A program made the position numbers and the translations under genes. Positions 35,737-48,499 of a stretch of DNA of 64,000 nt are shown in pieces. The first letter of the stretch is position 1. Every line of letters begins with the position of its first letter. The notes below the pieces were generated by a model. That model ran no database searches. It was not told the DNA's origin and was given only the letters and a program-made list of their open reading frames with translations. Source of the DNA: Moringa oleifera (lineage: Eukaryota > Streptophyta > Magnoliopsida > Brassicales > Moringaceae); contig JAJFZO010000799.1 in the NCBI GenBank assembly GCA_021397835.1, forward strand, positions 3,782,001 to 3,846,000, in the 5' to 3' direction.

Positions 35737-36081
35737 TATTAGACCCCTTATTCATATCACATATACTAAGAGAAAGAAGATAGAAAGAGTGACAAATCCT
35801 GATAAAAAGTAAGAAAAATAACCTTACAGACATTTGTTACACAAGTGCGAAATAAGAGGGGAATATATATTTTGGTTGTCTTGCCTTTAAAGAGTAGCTG
35901 CATATTTTTTGCTGTATGAACTTTGACACTCTTGAGAAAGTACAAGTCTCTCAAAAACCTGCTCGATTGTTTTTGTTTTCATATCTTCTACACCATCAAG
36001 TGGTTACATCTTTTCTTGAAAAATTTAGTCCTTCATTAGTGCATGATTATCTATTTTATTCTCTTACACACGGGCCTATCA
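35737..36081 (+). repeat. Right LTR of the Ty3/gypsy element
   Basis: Starts TATTAGACCCCTTATTCA, parallel to the left LTR, and ends GGGCCTATCA. Just upstream, CTTGAGGATAAGGCGA at 35705 is the usual purine-rich stretch before such 3' LTRs. Confidence 0.8.
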
Positions 36082-37328
36082 CTCATATGATTTAGTCTTG
36101 CCTAATAAGCATCCTCTGGGTAAGAACAAATAATTAACAGAGATCATGTCTGAATCCATAAAGGGACCAAGCACAAAAGGAAAGTTAACCCTTCAGATGG
36201 AGATAAGAATGGAACTGTTTGTTACTGGTTATCAAAACCCGATAATTTGAAATACAACAGTTGACATAAAAGATGACCTTACTTAACAATACCTAAGTTT
36301 GCACATTAAGGCCATGCCTCATGGGATTATGGGAATGAAACACTATACATGCAGTAAAGGCAAGTGATCCGTGGCAGTAAGAACAGAACTTTAAGCACAA
36401 GTCCAACCAGGAGATGATCATTGAACAAAAAGAGTTGTTCGAATTCTGTTTCAGTATGCACCAGCATAAGGAATCTACAAACTGAAGCTCATACATAGTC
36501 AAACCACCTTCCTCCTCCAAAACACACCAAGAAAGAATAAAATAACATTGGTGCTTTAATTTATACCTATAAACCCTGGTTTAGTTCCAAAGAAATTATC
36601 TCCAGCTTGACCCCAGACACTTGACATCTGACCGAGTTCCACTTGCTCTACATGAGACTCAGAAAGTTATGTCTAAACTTCAAGATCATTTTCCTTTCTG
36701 TTAGCTCCTTAATGTTTATGTTCGAAATGCTCTTTGAAAATCCAACATTGTCCACCTTTACAGCATCATTTTAAGGTCACAAGGCCTTCTTGGTTAAAGA
36801 AATTCCTCGATGCCCCCATGACTAAACAGTAGTAATCTTCCCGGACTAGAACTACTTCAGCAGCCTGCAAAATAGCATCCAGGGAGTGTATTCATATGTT
36901 CATAAGGAACTAAGTTTAACATATGTTCATGGTAGCAGGTTCATCCATCTAGCAAATGTCTCACCACAAATTTTTTTTTTTTTTTTCAATGCAAGTGTAT
37001 CTATTGGCAGGAAAGAAATACACATAATCCTCAATTACACAGCAACAAAACCTTTCTATCATTTACACACGAAGATTACAATGTTCTAAGGGTTGTTAGC
37101 TTTTCTATTAAAGAAATAAATTTACAGATGCAGTGAATTACATTTGGTTGTAGAATGAGTAATCAGTACCTCCAGGGCACGGAAATGTGAGCCATAATAC
37201 CCACAGAGATATGCTCATCAACTGATTATGTCAATAAAGTAGAAGACAGCTTCAGGATCATTGTAGCTTGAGCATGATTGAAGCTAGCGATGCACATCTG
37301 AAAGGTTCCAAATGAAAATCCCAAGTTG
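36082..37328 (-). other. 3' flank of the YaaW-like gene
   Basis: No frame with family resemblance. The part next to 37329 probably includes the 3' untranslated region of the minus-strand gene. Its poly-A site cannot be fixed from the sequence. Confidence 0.45.
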
Positions 37329-40300
37329 CTAAACTCCTAGGTCATCTTCACCTTGCAGCCTATACGTCCTGTTGATGCGGATCTGACAGCAAAATAACAC
37401 CTCAATAATGATAAAGAAGCCCATATGCAGGTTTCAAATTCCAAATTTCTACATAAGTTCAACGCATATAATATCATCTAGACTCAAAATGGATTGCAGT
37501 TGCCACAACATAGACTACGGAATCATGCTGTGAGAAAACAGACAAATTTCCAGAAAATATTAGACCTAAGAGATAGTACAGAGGCTCATGCATGGGGAAC
37601 ATATACTTGACTGAGTTGATTGATTGTTCTGGATCTACAGGCTATCAGATTACAAGTCAATGGTACAATATTATTATAAGACAGACCCACGAACAGGACA
37701 GTGGTTTATAGTGTTTCATAACTATATCAGTGGTTTATAATAATCCACCAAGCCAGACTATGATATAGCACAGTAAGAAGCCACAACGAACACAAGGACA
37801 ATTTTATCATTACATACAAGAATCGATGATCAGCATGTGACAGTGAGCTTGTCATACATTTGTTAAGAGTAATTCTGTAATCACAACTATCAAGCAATGG
37901 AAAGCCAAAGTGATGGTATCTTAATTTAAATTTAAGTTCAGAACATTCTCGTTCAGAATTATATCCATACAAATAATTCTCAAAAATTAAATCCGACAAG
38001 TTCATTTTTCATTTAACAACAAAATAGAAAGATCGAGATTTCAATGATTAAACATGGGAGTTAATGTTGATATTATTAGACAGTAACATAATATCAGCTG
38101 GGAGATTATACCAAAATCAAGGGATTGCCACGATAGAATAGTCTTAACTTACCTGTGCAAATGCATAAATTGCTCGTAAGATTCTAGCATAGTCAGTTCC
38201 AAGCATTTGAATGACGACATCAGCCAGAAATGTTCCCCACAGCCTGCATGATAAACAATGGATGTACAACAGTCAGATTTAAAGAAAAACAGTAAACTGA
38301 GGGAAAAAAATTTAAGTTGAACTAAGCTGGAAAGGATAGCTAAAGACCACTAACTCTGTGATGCAGATGCATTATCCAATATAGGCTGTGTACTCAGACC
38401 AGAGTAGACAAGACAATGACATAATTAGAATTAAGAAGTCCATGTTCAATGACAAATTCAAATTTATTCCATGCAAAAAGTTAAATAAATTTACAGTAGC
38501 ACCTCAGTTCAATATTTGTTAGCTCCAAGTACTCTTTCTGACACAAGGCTTCATAAAAGATATCTTATATAACAGCCTAGTTGGTATGGTAATGTCAACA
38601 TGCAAACTTCATAACCTTATCCAATGTCTCTATTTAGATCCAGAAAACTGATCAGGGCTTAGCCAGCAAGTTTCTCCAACAAAATCACTCCCGACCTATA
38701 CTCAAATTGAAAATCCATATTAGGTATGTAAGTGAATTACATGGGGCCAAGTAATGCCATCATACTCCTTAAACCCAGATATCTTGATGCGGCACCCGCG
38801 AAACCCTGTCAACAATTGAGATGAATACTAGCATGAAAACAGCAATAAGATGCAAAATAATGATTCCTTATAAACAAACATAGAATCTACATCTTGCAAC
38901 TTGTTATCTTAGATATTAAGCTAATCAATAGGCATTTCTATATAGTGCATATCATTAGCATCTATCAATGAAAATTTATACTAAATAGGAGTTCCCAATA
39001 ACACCCTTGTGCCAAAGAACCTTTCTTTCCCCCTCTCCCGCAATTGCCAGGCAACAATCTCCATTCCTATAGGAGCCTTGCATTTTCTTTTTCTCTCTCT
39101 TTTCTAGATAAGAGCAATACATACAAAAAGGCCAAAGAATAATGGGGACAAACCCCACCACATGGGAAGAGTACAATAAAACAAGAAGAATAAAAGAAAA
39201 ATGTAAACATATCAAGAAATTCTAAATGGACTGGAAAACCAAATAGGCTTCCAAAAAGTGAAAAGACTTCTTAGAGAGCTTATTCGATCTCCATGATCTA
39301 TTCCAAATTATCAGAGGTCGAATAGTCTTTTGCTCAGCTCCATGGAAGACATTACAGGATAATTTGTAAAATGAGCAATATTTTTCCGACTAAATATTAA
39401 TCCAGCATTGCTATAAGAATGATTCAAACAACAAACTACACTTTGAAGATAAGTATTCTTATTGACGAGATGACATGTGAAACACTTGAGGAAACAAAAC
39501 TTGTATCCCTCCACTTGCAAAATGATGAGTGCTATGTATTTTTGTCAAAAACTTCACAAAGGTCATCTTTTCTCCTCTTCTTATCTCGTTTCTTTTTTTT
39601 TTTTTTTTTTACACTTCTTATTTTTATTTTACTTTTTATATATATATATATGGGTTACATAGATGAAAGTGAACAAACATCCCATAATGAGTCAAAATCT
39701 GAAACTCAGATCTAACAAGGACCACTATTCAACAACCTAACAAAGAAGCAGGAAATCCATTGTTCACCTATTTTGGATGTAAAGGAGCAACAGAGAGCAA
39801 AATTCTTCTTCATCAATTTTCCGTAAGCGAGGATATGTAAGAGAGCCACAATCTTCCAAAAGGGTGACATTTGATCCAAGATTCTGGTGTGAAGCCAAAC
39901 TACTTTCCTCACAAAACTAGGTAAGGCATTGAAAGCCACTTAAAGCTCACATGATATTGTCCTGAGTGATTCAACATTCCCATTAAAAGGAACAAAAAAG
40001 GGAAAAATGATGAAAAGGAGGACAAGGATAGATACTCTTGTGTGGATGCACCAACAAAGTCTCACATTCACATTTTACTCAATACCTATATATTTCAAAA
40101 ATCTCGACATGAATCTGGAATTTACAAGTTTGATGCAACAACCATAACATCAAGCTCTAGAACCAAAACAGTAACAAAATATATGTAATTGTGGCAGACA
40201 AATAGGAAATAACAAAGGAACAAAAGAAACCTCCCCAAAAGCAATTTCCAAAAAATAATAATCATGGTGATATAAATACCTGCTTTGCAGCAAGCAAGGC

Positions 40301-43300
40301 GGCTCTTGATTCTAGGTTGATGGCAGCTAATTGTCCACCCTGAAAAAGAAGAAAAGCATGCATAGTCACCCAGCAGACTCATATATGATTACAACATTCT
40401 CAGCCAAGATGTCTTCTCACATTATTTTGGCAATTATGACACATGTTTACCATTGTAATATGGATGACTAAGAAATCAAACTAGGTAGATGATGCCAAGA
40501 TAATGAATGGATCAGTCATTCGCCCAAATGGACAAGTTAATGACATCACAAAGCATAAACACTTCTTCAGCTAAGGAGAAACGCCCATGATTGGGAGATA
40601 GGGCAGATCGAGGGGTTCCATGCCGCAATTAAGGGTTATGCTACAGTAAAAAACCGAGAACAATGTAGGAAGAGGTGACTTTCAGTTAAATCTTATTTCA
40701 GTGGCCTGCGCAGGGGAGATGAAGAGTTTCAGTTTCCTTGGAAGCAGGTGTGGAAAGTTAAAGTCCCCCCCAAGGTCGCTTTTTTAACTTGGGAGGCAGT
40801 AAAAAGGACAATTCTGACTATAGATAATCTAAGGATACGAGGAAGGTTATTGGTGAGTAGGTGTTACATGTGCAAAGTGCAGGAAAAAACAGTGCAACAT
40901 CTGCTGCTGGGGTGTAGATGGCCAGTCCAAGTCTGGAATCCAGTTTTGAACTTGCTGGGCTTATCATGGGCAACGGCAGGGACAGTTGGCATGGAGTTAA
41001 TGGCATGGGCAGGGACTGGTTGTGGAAAGGATAAAAAAAGGCTGGTGAAGATGATTCCACATTTAGTTTTTTGGATAGTTTGGTGTAAGAGAAATAGGAG
41101 GGCCTTTAATGATATTGAAAAACCAATAGATATAATTACGGAGTCTTGGAATAGTATTTTGAATTTTTGGAATACTGGAAATTATATTGTAAATGAGGAG
41201 AAACTAGCTGATATCATAGTATTACTAACTTCTTAAGATATTAGAATGATTTATGAATTGATTACATCAATGTAGAAGCAAACTAAACTGTTAAATCATA
41301 TATTACCAAAAAAAAAAATCAAAAAGTTAAGTAATCACAATGCATAATCTTTCTACGTTCGACCTCAATATGCTAGAACACAAGGTCAATCCATTATTCT
41401 GAGTGATTGTAACACTTATCATCCATCAATGCGTAGCAGTCTCTTTTTCAAAACAGAATGCAGCATTAAAAAAAGAAAAAAAAGAGAGGCACTTCAGGGC
41501 CTATGAACCTTCAAATACACAAAAATTGAGTTCTCATAGAACTTCAATCTAGATGCCAACTCTGTACCTTTCTGAGCATTTCTTTCTTTATCTGATAGTT
41601 GGCAGCTTCCATAAAAACCTTGCCAGATAGTTTCCTTGCAAACTACCACAACGAAGATAAGAATATGATGAAGAGGCCAAAATCAAACTAACTAACAAAA
41701 GTGACTCATACCAATTGATACGTTTTTGCCAATGTAATCATACCACCACCCTAAACAAAGAAAAGATAGAAGAGACAAGCACAATTAGATCAACTAAAAT
41801 GAACAGATACACAAAATAAGTCAGAAGATAAACAATAAGAGCACCTTCAAAATCACCGACAGGAGCTCCCCTGCCCCAACTTTCAGGGCAGCATGAGCTT
41901 GCACCTTCCATTGACTAAGCCCAAGTTCTAACCAGCCTTGAACTGTTGAAGCTTTTGAATTTTCCCACACATCAGGGAAAAGTCCTGATTCTTCTCTACA
42001 GAAACAAGTATATATATAACAAGTTGAAAGTCAGATATCAAATGCATGGAAGAAGAGAAGTATAATTTATTTTCTACAGGAATGACATGCTTCAACACAC
42101 TAGAAGACCATAAAAGATGACAATTAACAGAAAAAAGTCATATATGTTGCATGATGGAGGATGAAAAGGAAAACACTTTCTTTGACAATAGTTAATCTAA
42201 TTTGATCATCCTTAATTTTGTAGTTCTTCATACATACAGGTTTCATTTGTTCTTCCATACCAGTGACTCTGATACATTTTCTGCTGTCAATTCATGTTCC
42301 ACACACTTTGGAGCTACTTCCATTTCAACAACTAATAAACAAGAATTTTGATAACTTTTCAATTACCTTGAGTAATCACGCAATAGATGAAGGAAAATTT
42401 CCACTTCAAGGTCTTCAGTTGACAGTTTGCTTGAACAAGGAACATTCAGCTTTTCCCTTACAGAAAGCAATACATTTCTATATGAAGGCCTCCAGCCCCT
42501 ACCATGGAAACCAATGAAACTAGTCAAATATCTGCAGAAAGCAAACTTCATAACTTGATGGAATTTTACTTTGTCATCTGTTAAATTACAAGTCTTCTGA
42601 AGTTAGTTAGGTAAAAACACATTTAAATCCTCTGTTTTGAGAATGCATAATTCCATTCTTGAAATACAATGAAGAAAAATTGTCCTATGGTAAAAGGTCC
42701 AAAATAATAATAGAATTTGTTTTGATGTTGTAATTGTTTCTAGCAGACAGTCAAGCTATTGCATAAACAATTGAAAATTATGGAAACTATAGCACAACAT
42801 AAAACTGTACAAAAATGTCATATTACTGTAAAAACTTAACTATAGTGGTGTTTTTAAATTATGAACCAAATTATGTCATATTTCAAGGATGGAAGCATAG
42901 GTTTTGATGAAGGAGAACCAATGTGATACCAGCCAAGAATTGCTCTGCTCTATTGCTAACCTTAGTGTAGACCGGGCATCAGCTGCGAGGAATAAAAACC
43001 GTGACTCCAGAGCTGTTATGAAACCTTCGCGTTCCTCCAGATCTTGTTCTATCATGAGATGGTCCACGTCTGCTCTACTTGTGATTGATTTTAGCAAAGG
43101 ACTGAAGTAGCTGAGCTCTCAAAGAACAAAAAACGGAAAAGAAAAAAAAAATGAAAATTCTATGGATTCTCAAACAGAAAAGTACAGCAAATTTGTCTCT
43201 CTAACTTCCATAATTTCATTTTCACAGAAAGCAAACATACAGCAGGGGAAAAAGTTGAATCACCTGGGGCCAAATAGGATTCTTTCAAGCTCATACAATT

Positions 43301-43781
43301 CGGAGTCTGTCGCTAGTTCAAGCACAAAGCGAAGCTCGGGATCATATGCACCTGAACATCAAATTCCGACAAGTAAATGCAACATAAAATCCAAAGATAT
43401 GGTGGTGAACCTGTCGAGAGAACCAGAGAGTGAGACAGCATATGGATACCTTGCCTTGTTGCGGAGATTGAAGCATAAGCACAACTCAGAAGCCCTAAGC
43501 CATTTTTACGCGGAAACGGGCGAAGAATCTGGAAAATCAAAACATTAAACAGAAAAGGAAGGAAAAAAAACAAAGATAAGTGAAAGAACTGTTTGAATAC
43601 TATAACTTGGTTTATCCGTGCTAAAAAAATAAGGACTGTCATAAGATTGAAAGCAAGAAAAAGCTATTAAGAAGAGAAAGATTACAGGAAAAGTGAGTGT
43701 GGGCGAGACTGGAGAGGGGAAGCAGAGGCGAAGAGAGAAATTTTGAGAGGAGAAAAAGGCAGCAGCAATCACAGAGCTCAT
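37329..43781 (-). CDS. Conserved plant protein, YaaW-like, probably plastid-targeted
   Basis: Twelve exons join in frame to 359 residues: 43781-43686, 43528-43450, 43351-43264, 43110-42961, 42498-42367, 41995-41845, 41750-41712, 41642-41568, 40339-40280, 38805-38741, 38243-38153, 37382-37329. All introns are GT-AG. The first exon, MSSVIAAAFFSSQNFSLRL, is Ser/Ala-rich with few acidic residues, like a chloroplast transit peptide; an ATG 11 codons upstream (43814) is in frame but less typical. Landmarks are YDPELRFVLELATDSELYEL, SYFSPLLKSITSRADVD, GWRPSYRNVLLSVREKLNV, a Gly/Ala-rich helix region GFAGAASRYLGLRSMMALLG and DYARILRAIYAFAQ. From memory this resembles bacterial YaaW (UPF0174), whose biochemical function I do not know. 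A hydrophobic C-terminal third suggests membrane association. Intron 8 holds a LINE fragment. Confidence 0.85.
40559..41333 (+). mobile_element. 5'-truncated LINE insertion in intron 8 of the YaaW-like gene
   Basis: Coding on + from about 40740 reads VWKVKVPPKVAFLTWEA, then CYMCKVQEKTVQHLLLGC, the zinc-binding domain at the end of plant LINE reverse transcriptase. The frame runs to a stop at 41234. An A-rich tail follows at 41308-41318. Flanks ATCACAAAGCATAA (40545-40558) and ATCACAATGCATAA (41334-41347) are a 14-base target duplication with one mismatch. It lies antisense to the host gene and clear of its splice sites. Confidence 0.88.
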
Positions 43782-46678
43782 GTCTTCCTCAGTTTCTCCA
43801 CGAGAAATAGGCAACCAACAACACTGCCTGCTCGGAAATGTAAGTGCAGATTGTGGGTTCCGACCCTTGGTAGCTGTTACTCAAATTCACAGGATAAGAT
43901 GAAAAGATATTTCCCAGGCTATTAAATTATTTTGTTGCATTAGATTAAATGAGATTGAGTTGAATTTTGATTAAAAATAATTTTTAATTAATTTTACAAT
44001 TATTTAAAATTTTAAGTTGCAAATATTTGTAATAAATTTTGATTTTTAACATATATATAAATAATTTTAAATTTTATTAATGTTATTCAAATTAAACTTT
44101 AATTTAAAATAATTATAAAAAATAGTAATATTTTATTATTAAAATACTTAAAAACATATTCAAATAACTAGATTTTACCATCTATTCTAATTTTATATTT
44201 TAAATTTAAATAATCTGTGATTAAAAAGTTTTTTTGTAATTTTTTAAATTTTTTAGAGTAAATTTTTTTAATTTAATATTTTTAGTACTCAAAAAATTTT
44301 ATTTTTTTTTGAAATATTAACTTGAATATTTTTTGTATTTATAAAAAAATTCAAATTCAAATTTATTGTAAAATATTTTTAATTTGAATATTTTAAGATT
44401 TTAAATTCTTTAATAATATATAATTTGATTTAAATTGATAGATGTGGTTTGTTTGAATGTAGTTTAAAACTTAAGGTTTGATTAAAAGGAAAAAACATAA
44501 AATTCATGGATTTAAATAACCTTTTTTTTAACTAAAATGAATAAAATTCAGGTTTTAAATGATTTTTTTCTCAAAACTAAAATAATATAGTATAATATTT
44601 GCTATATATTTATATTGCACTATATTATAATTGTTTGAACTTTTTATTTTATTTTTAATATATATTTATATCAATTTAAAATAAATGTTTGGATATTATT
44701 ATAATGAAGATAAAAAATATTATAATTTTTCATATGATATTTTAAAATATACATTTATATTAACTTTTAAATGATTTTATTTTTTTTAAAGTATATGAAA
44801 AATTAAAATTTAACATATATATGTATATGCAAATCATAGAGATTCTTAAGACATCCATATTAAGTGTAAATTTTATTTATATATAAAAATTTAATTTTGG
44901 AGTTTAATTTAATGATAAAATTTATTATAAAAGATTTAGATTATTTTTATTTTATATTTCTTTGAATTTAAAATCATTACGAGCTTTATATAGTTGATAG
45001 GATGGCTATTATTTAAGTTTGAAATCAGTACAAATAATCTTCATATAATCAATGATTTTGAAAACTGAAGTTGGTATTGTTGTTCAAGATCGAAATGTAT
45101 ATGTATACATTATTGTGGATATTCATATAATTTTGCATTTAAGATTTCAGATATTTAAATATTTGATTTTTTATATTATTTTTATTATTTGTATCACTCT
45201 CACCTAATGTTAAATTTTGTATAACTTTTGAAGTTTGAAAGATCTGCATGTATAGTATATTTTATTTTATTTTCCATTCATGTAATTTTATACTTATGAT
45301 TTTGTGTATGTATCTTCAAATTTGATTTTTGTTATATTCTCCTTGATTTATATCACATTCATTTAAGGTTAAATTTTGTTGTATTATTTTTGTTGACTTG
45401 TGTTCTTCTCCGCTGCATTTTGTTGTAAAGTGGAACTCTTAAGTTAGTACTGTTATTGAAATTTGAAAGATCTACAAGTATCATTTTCATAATTTATTTT
45501 TAAAATTATTTTATTAATTTATATTACTTTTAATTAAAGTTAAATTTTATTTATTTCAAATTTTTCAATTGTGTATTTAAACTTTTAATTTGGTTCAATT
45601 TGAACTTTGACACAAACAATTATAAAAAATTAATGATATTTTTATTATTGAAATACTTTTAAAATAACTCAAATAAATTTTATACTTTATTTCAACTCCA
45701 TTTATCAAATTTGAATAATTTTTTATTTATTAATAAATTTTTATAAATTTTTAATAATATAAAGTTAAAAAAATACTTTTAATACTCAACAAGTTCTATA
45801 ACTTTTTTAATGATGATTTTAAATTTTTTTTATGGTTATATAAAACTACAAGTCAAATTCATTATATAAAATCTTTAATTTAAATTTTTAATTTTTTTGA
45901 TGAGGTTCAAATTGATTTAAATTGAAAGTTTGGATATAAAATTGAAAACATTAAAACAATGAGTTTAAATTTAAAAAAAGGCACAAAATTTAAAGTATTT
46001 TTTTAATATTTATCTTACTAATTATTATTATTATTGATAGTATTTATTATAGAAGTGAAACCTTAAATTAATATTACTCTTGGATTTAAAGATGTATATT
46101 TTTGACTTTTTTTTATGATTGCATATTAGTATTTTGAATATCTTCTAATTAAATAGTTTTGTTTTTTTTAATCATATCTTTGAAAATTTAAAAATAAAAA
46201 ATGAGAATATATTTATGATGTTAATATATATTATGAACATATATATATATATACTATTAGTAACATCATGCACGTATATATATGTATATATTTTTATTAT
46301 ATGTTATTAATATATATTTTATATTTATGTATAATTATATATGTTGTTATATGTTACTAGTATTATAAATTATGATATAATACATTTGTATTGCTCTATG
46401 CTTTTATGATTCACCCTTTTCATGCTCTGTGTACCTTTTTTAATGAATCATCAGGTTAACCTGTGTGATCGAGATTTCCTCCCCTTTCTCTTTAGATTGG
46501 GGGTTATCAAGATCCTTCATTGTTCGGATTTTACTTATTTTTAGCTGATGAATCAAATTGGATTTTTTTATTAGTTTGATTGATTTGAATAAATATAAAA
46601 CAACCCTAAACCTTGCCTAAATTTTTAATTTAAATCTCATTGTTGAAATAATTTAAAAATAAATTAAATAAATTTCAT
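43782..46678. other. Intergenic region, extremely AT-rich
   Basis: The first 100 bases are the upstream region of the minus-strand gene. From 43925 to 46640 the DNA is nearly all A and T, with TA runs (for example 46240-46270). No gene or defined repeat was recognised. Confidence 0.55.
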
Positions 46679-46938
46679 TTTTGAGAGAGGACTATCTCAT
46701 TAGTGTGAGGGGCATAAATGCCAGAGGTGTCAAGAAAGATGACACCGTTGTCGACGGCGAAGTGGTGGATGAGAGCCACCATCTTGGGTTCAGGCTTCAA
46801 GGGCTCTAGAAGGCGGACATGGCCATGAAATTCAATATTATAAACCCTAGAATTTGGAGCCCAAATGTCATAGCATATTGCGAACCCAAAGATGGTGGGC
46901 GAGTGATGAGAACTGAGCTGATTGTGTTTTGGATGCAA
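46679..46938 (-). pseudogene. Fragment of a second aldo-keto reductase (perakine reductase/PCNT115-like)
   Basis: The minus strand reads [17 protein letters not shown] and [19 protein letters not shown], ending at a stop. This is the first conserved part of the AKR13-type family (PPKPEPDMIALIHHA, LDTSDIYGPHTNE), including the Asp and Tyr of the active site. Upstream residues no longer match, and no later exon is found. This family is distinct from the AKR4 gene at 20211. Confidence 0.7.
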
Positions 46939-47900
46939 TGCAAGCTTTGGGGGATGGAATGAGAGAGAGTGTTGATTTGGCTATCAAATTCGAAATCAAC
47001 TTTATTGATTGAAAGAGAGATTTGTAGCAATCCTACTTATGTGAGGACTATTTGAAGCAACAAATGCAAATCAAGTGTTTAATGATTATGGATAACTTTA
47101 TTAATGAAATGTATAAATAAAATTTTTATATGGAAAATGTAACAAAATACAAATTTGAAATTAAAATAAATTTTTTCCTGTAAATTTTAGTTTGAGATTG
47201 GAAACAAATATAAATCTCACATATATAATTAATCATAAAATAAAGTAGATGACAAAATTTTAAATACTTGATTTTTTATAAAATCAATATGCATGCCTTT
47301 GAGAATTTAAAGTATACTTCTTTCAAAATATAAAAAAGATTAACTTTTCTCAGATCTAATAAAATTGATGAAAAAACACTTTACTATTTTAAAAATATTC
47401 AAATATCACATAATTAAAATTTAATTTGTTATTAAAAAAAGTAAATATATTCAAATACATTGACCAAGTCATGAAGACCTGCAATAAACATGTCTTCTTT
47501 TGACATTATTATTATTTTTTCATTTTCATGAATTTTTGAATTCCAACCTTATGATTTACATATTGAACTAACATGATAGATAATAATGTTTTAGGTGGGA
47601 GCTCAAGTAAAAGTCGTAGTTTTTATTTTTGTAAAATTCTTTTATGGTTGTTAATTTTACATTGGATATGCTTGTCCCAGAAAAAAATATGCTTGAAATT
47701 AAATTCAGGGCAAATAATCTATAAGCGGATATATGGGTTGAAACACACACCAGCTAATTGATGTGGAACATCAAGAATCAATCCGAAAAATATGATATGT
47801 TTTATTAGCTCTCAAATGGCTTACATTCTCAAAGAACCAAAAGGAGATTATTTAGGTGCTTCAACCTGATCTTTCATATGGCGGCAAATGGATCCTAAGT
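46939..47900. other. Intergenic AT-rich DNA
   Basis: Short overlapping frames on both strands at 47568-47761 have no family resemblance. Nothing else was recognised. Confidence 0.5.
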
Positions 47901-48250
47901 TTAGTTTGATAGCCCTTGTGGTCGATGTCCCGAAACAGTTTTAGATAAGATAGGTGGCTTATTTGTTAAGCACTTGCACACATTATTTTGGCATTCGCAG
48001 CCATCGCATAATCTACAAGCCCCTCTACAGTCTTCAATTGTTTGGCATGGGTATGGAGGAGGCCATGCTTCAACCTCGATCTGCGAATCTGCAATTAGTT
48101 TGTTCAAAAAGAAATCAATAGAAAATAACAAAACAAAAAAAAGAAGAGAAAATGAAAAACTAAAAGAAAAAAAGAATTGAGAAACTAACATGTTGCTGTT
48201 AGGAAGAGCACAAATAAAAAGGCCAATTTGATTGCTGATGATTTCTCCAT
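47901..48250 (-). CDS. Small secreted cysteine-rich peptide
   Basis: Two exons (48250-48190 and 48088-47901) join over a GT-AG intron to 82 residues. MEKSSAIKLAFLFVLFLTAT is a clear signal peptide, with cleavage likely after YSQ or nearby. The mature part has eight cysteines spaced C-x5-C-x3-C-x2-C-x2-C-x-C-x4-C-x-C, then a basic, cysteine-free tail. The layout (signal exon, cysteine exon) is that of plant defensin-like and NCR-like peptides. The dense CxxCxxCxC core does not match the classic defensin spacing that I know. It probably acts outside the cell in defence or signalling. No second copy was seen in the window. Confidence 0.75.
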
Positions 48251-48369
48251 CATTGGATAGCTGAAGCAAACAAGAACCTCGCTTGTACTGTCACAATATG
48301 GGAATTAAATAGGTGAATAGGTATAGACTTAGGAAGGAGTTAATTTACTTCCTACTTGGTCAATAAACT

Positions 48370-48381
48370 TATATATGGCTA
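48370..48381 (-). promoter_or_regulatory. Possible TATA box of the cysteine-rich peptide gene
   Basis: The minus strand reads CATATATAAGTT about 120 bases upstream of the start codon at 48250. This is a reasonable distance for a plant promoter. A second TATA-like word lies near 48480. Confidence 0.4.
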
Positions 48382-48499
48382 CTTTATGTTGAGATAGGGT
48401 TGCTGAATCATTGTTCTATCCTTATCTCTTGTTCAATTCCCATATATACCTGGTTTATCCCTATCTACTATTATCTATATATAGTTTGGTATTCATCAT

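Larger units (their letters stand above)
31156..36081 (+). mobile_element. Ty3/gypsy retrotransposon, decayed, with both LTRs
   Basis: LTRs at 31156-31376 and 35737-36081 flank a degenerate gag-pol. A primer site resembling initiator tRNA-Met (TCGTATTAGAGC against TGGTATCAGAGC) follows the left LTR at 31380. Pol parts appear in Ty3 order: reverse transcriptase, RNase H, integrase, C-terminal domain. No convincing target duplication was found. The element is dead. Confidence 0.85.

Noticed and set aside
31150..36090. Target-site duplication for the Ty3/gypsy element
   Set aside because: The five bases on each side (CTTAA and CTCAT) do not match well enough.
42263..42517. Open frame of 84 codons on the plus strand
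   Set aside because: It is antisense to exon 5 of the YaaW-like gene, where the minus frame joins in phase with eleven other exons.
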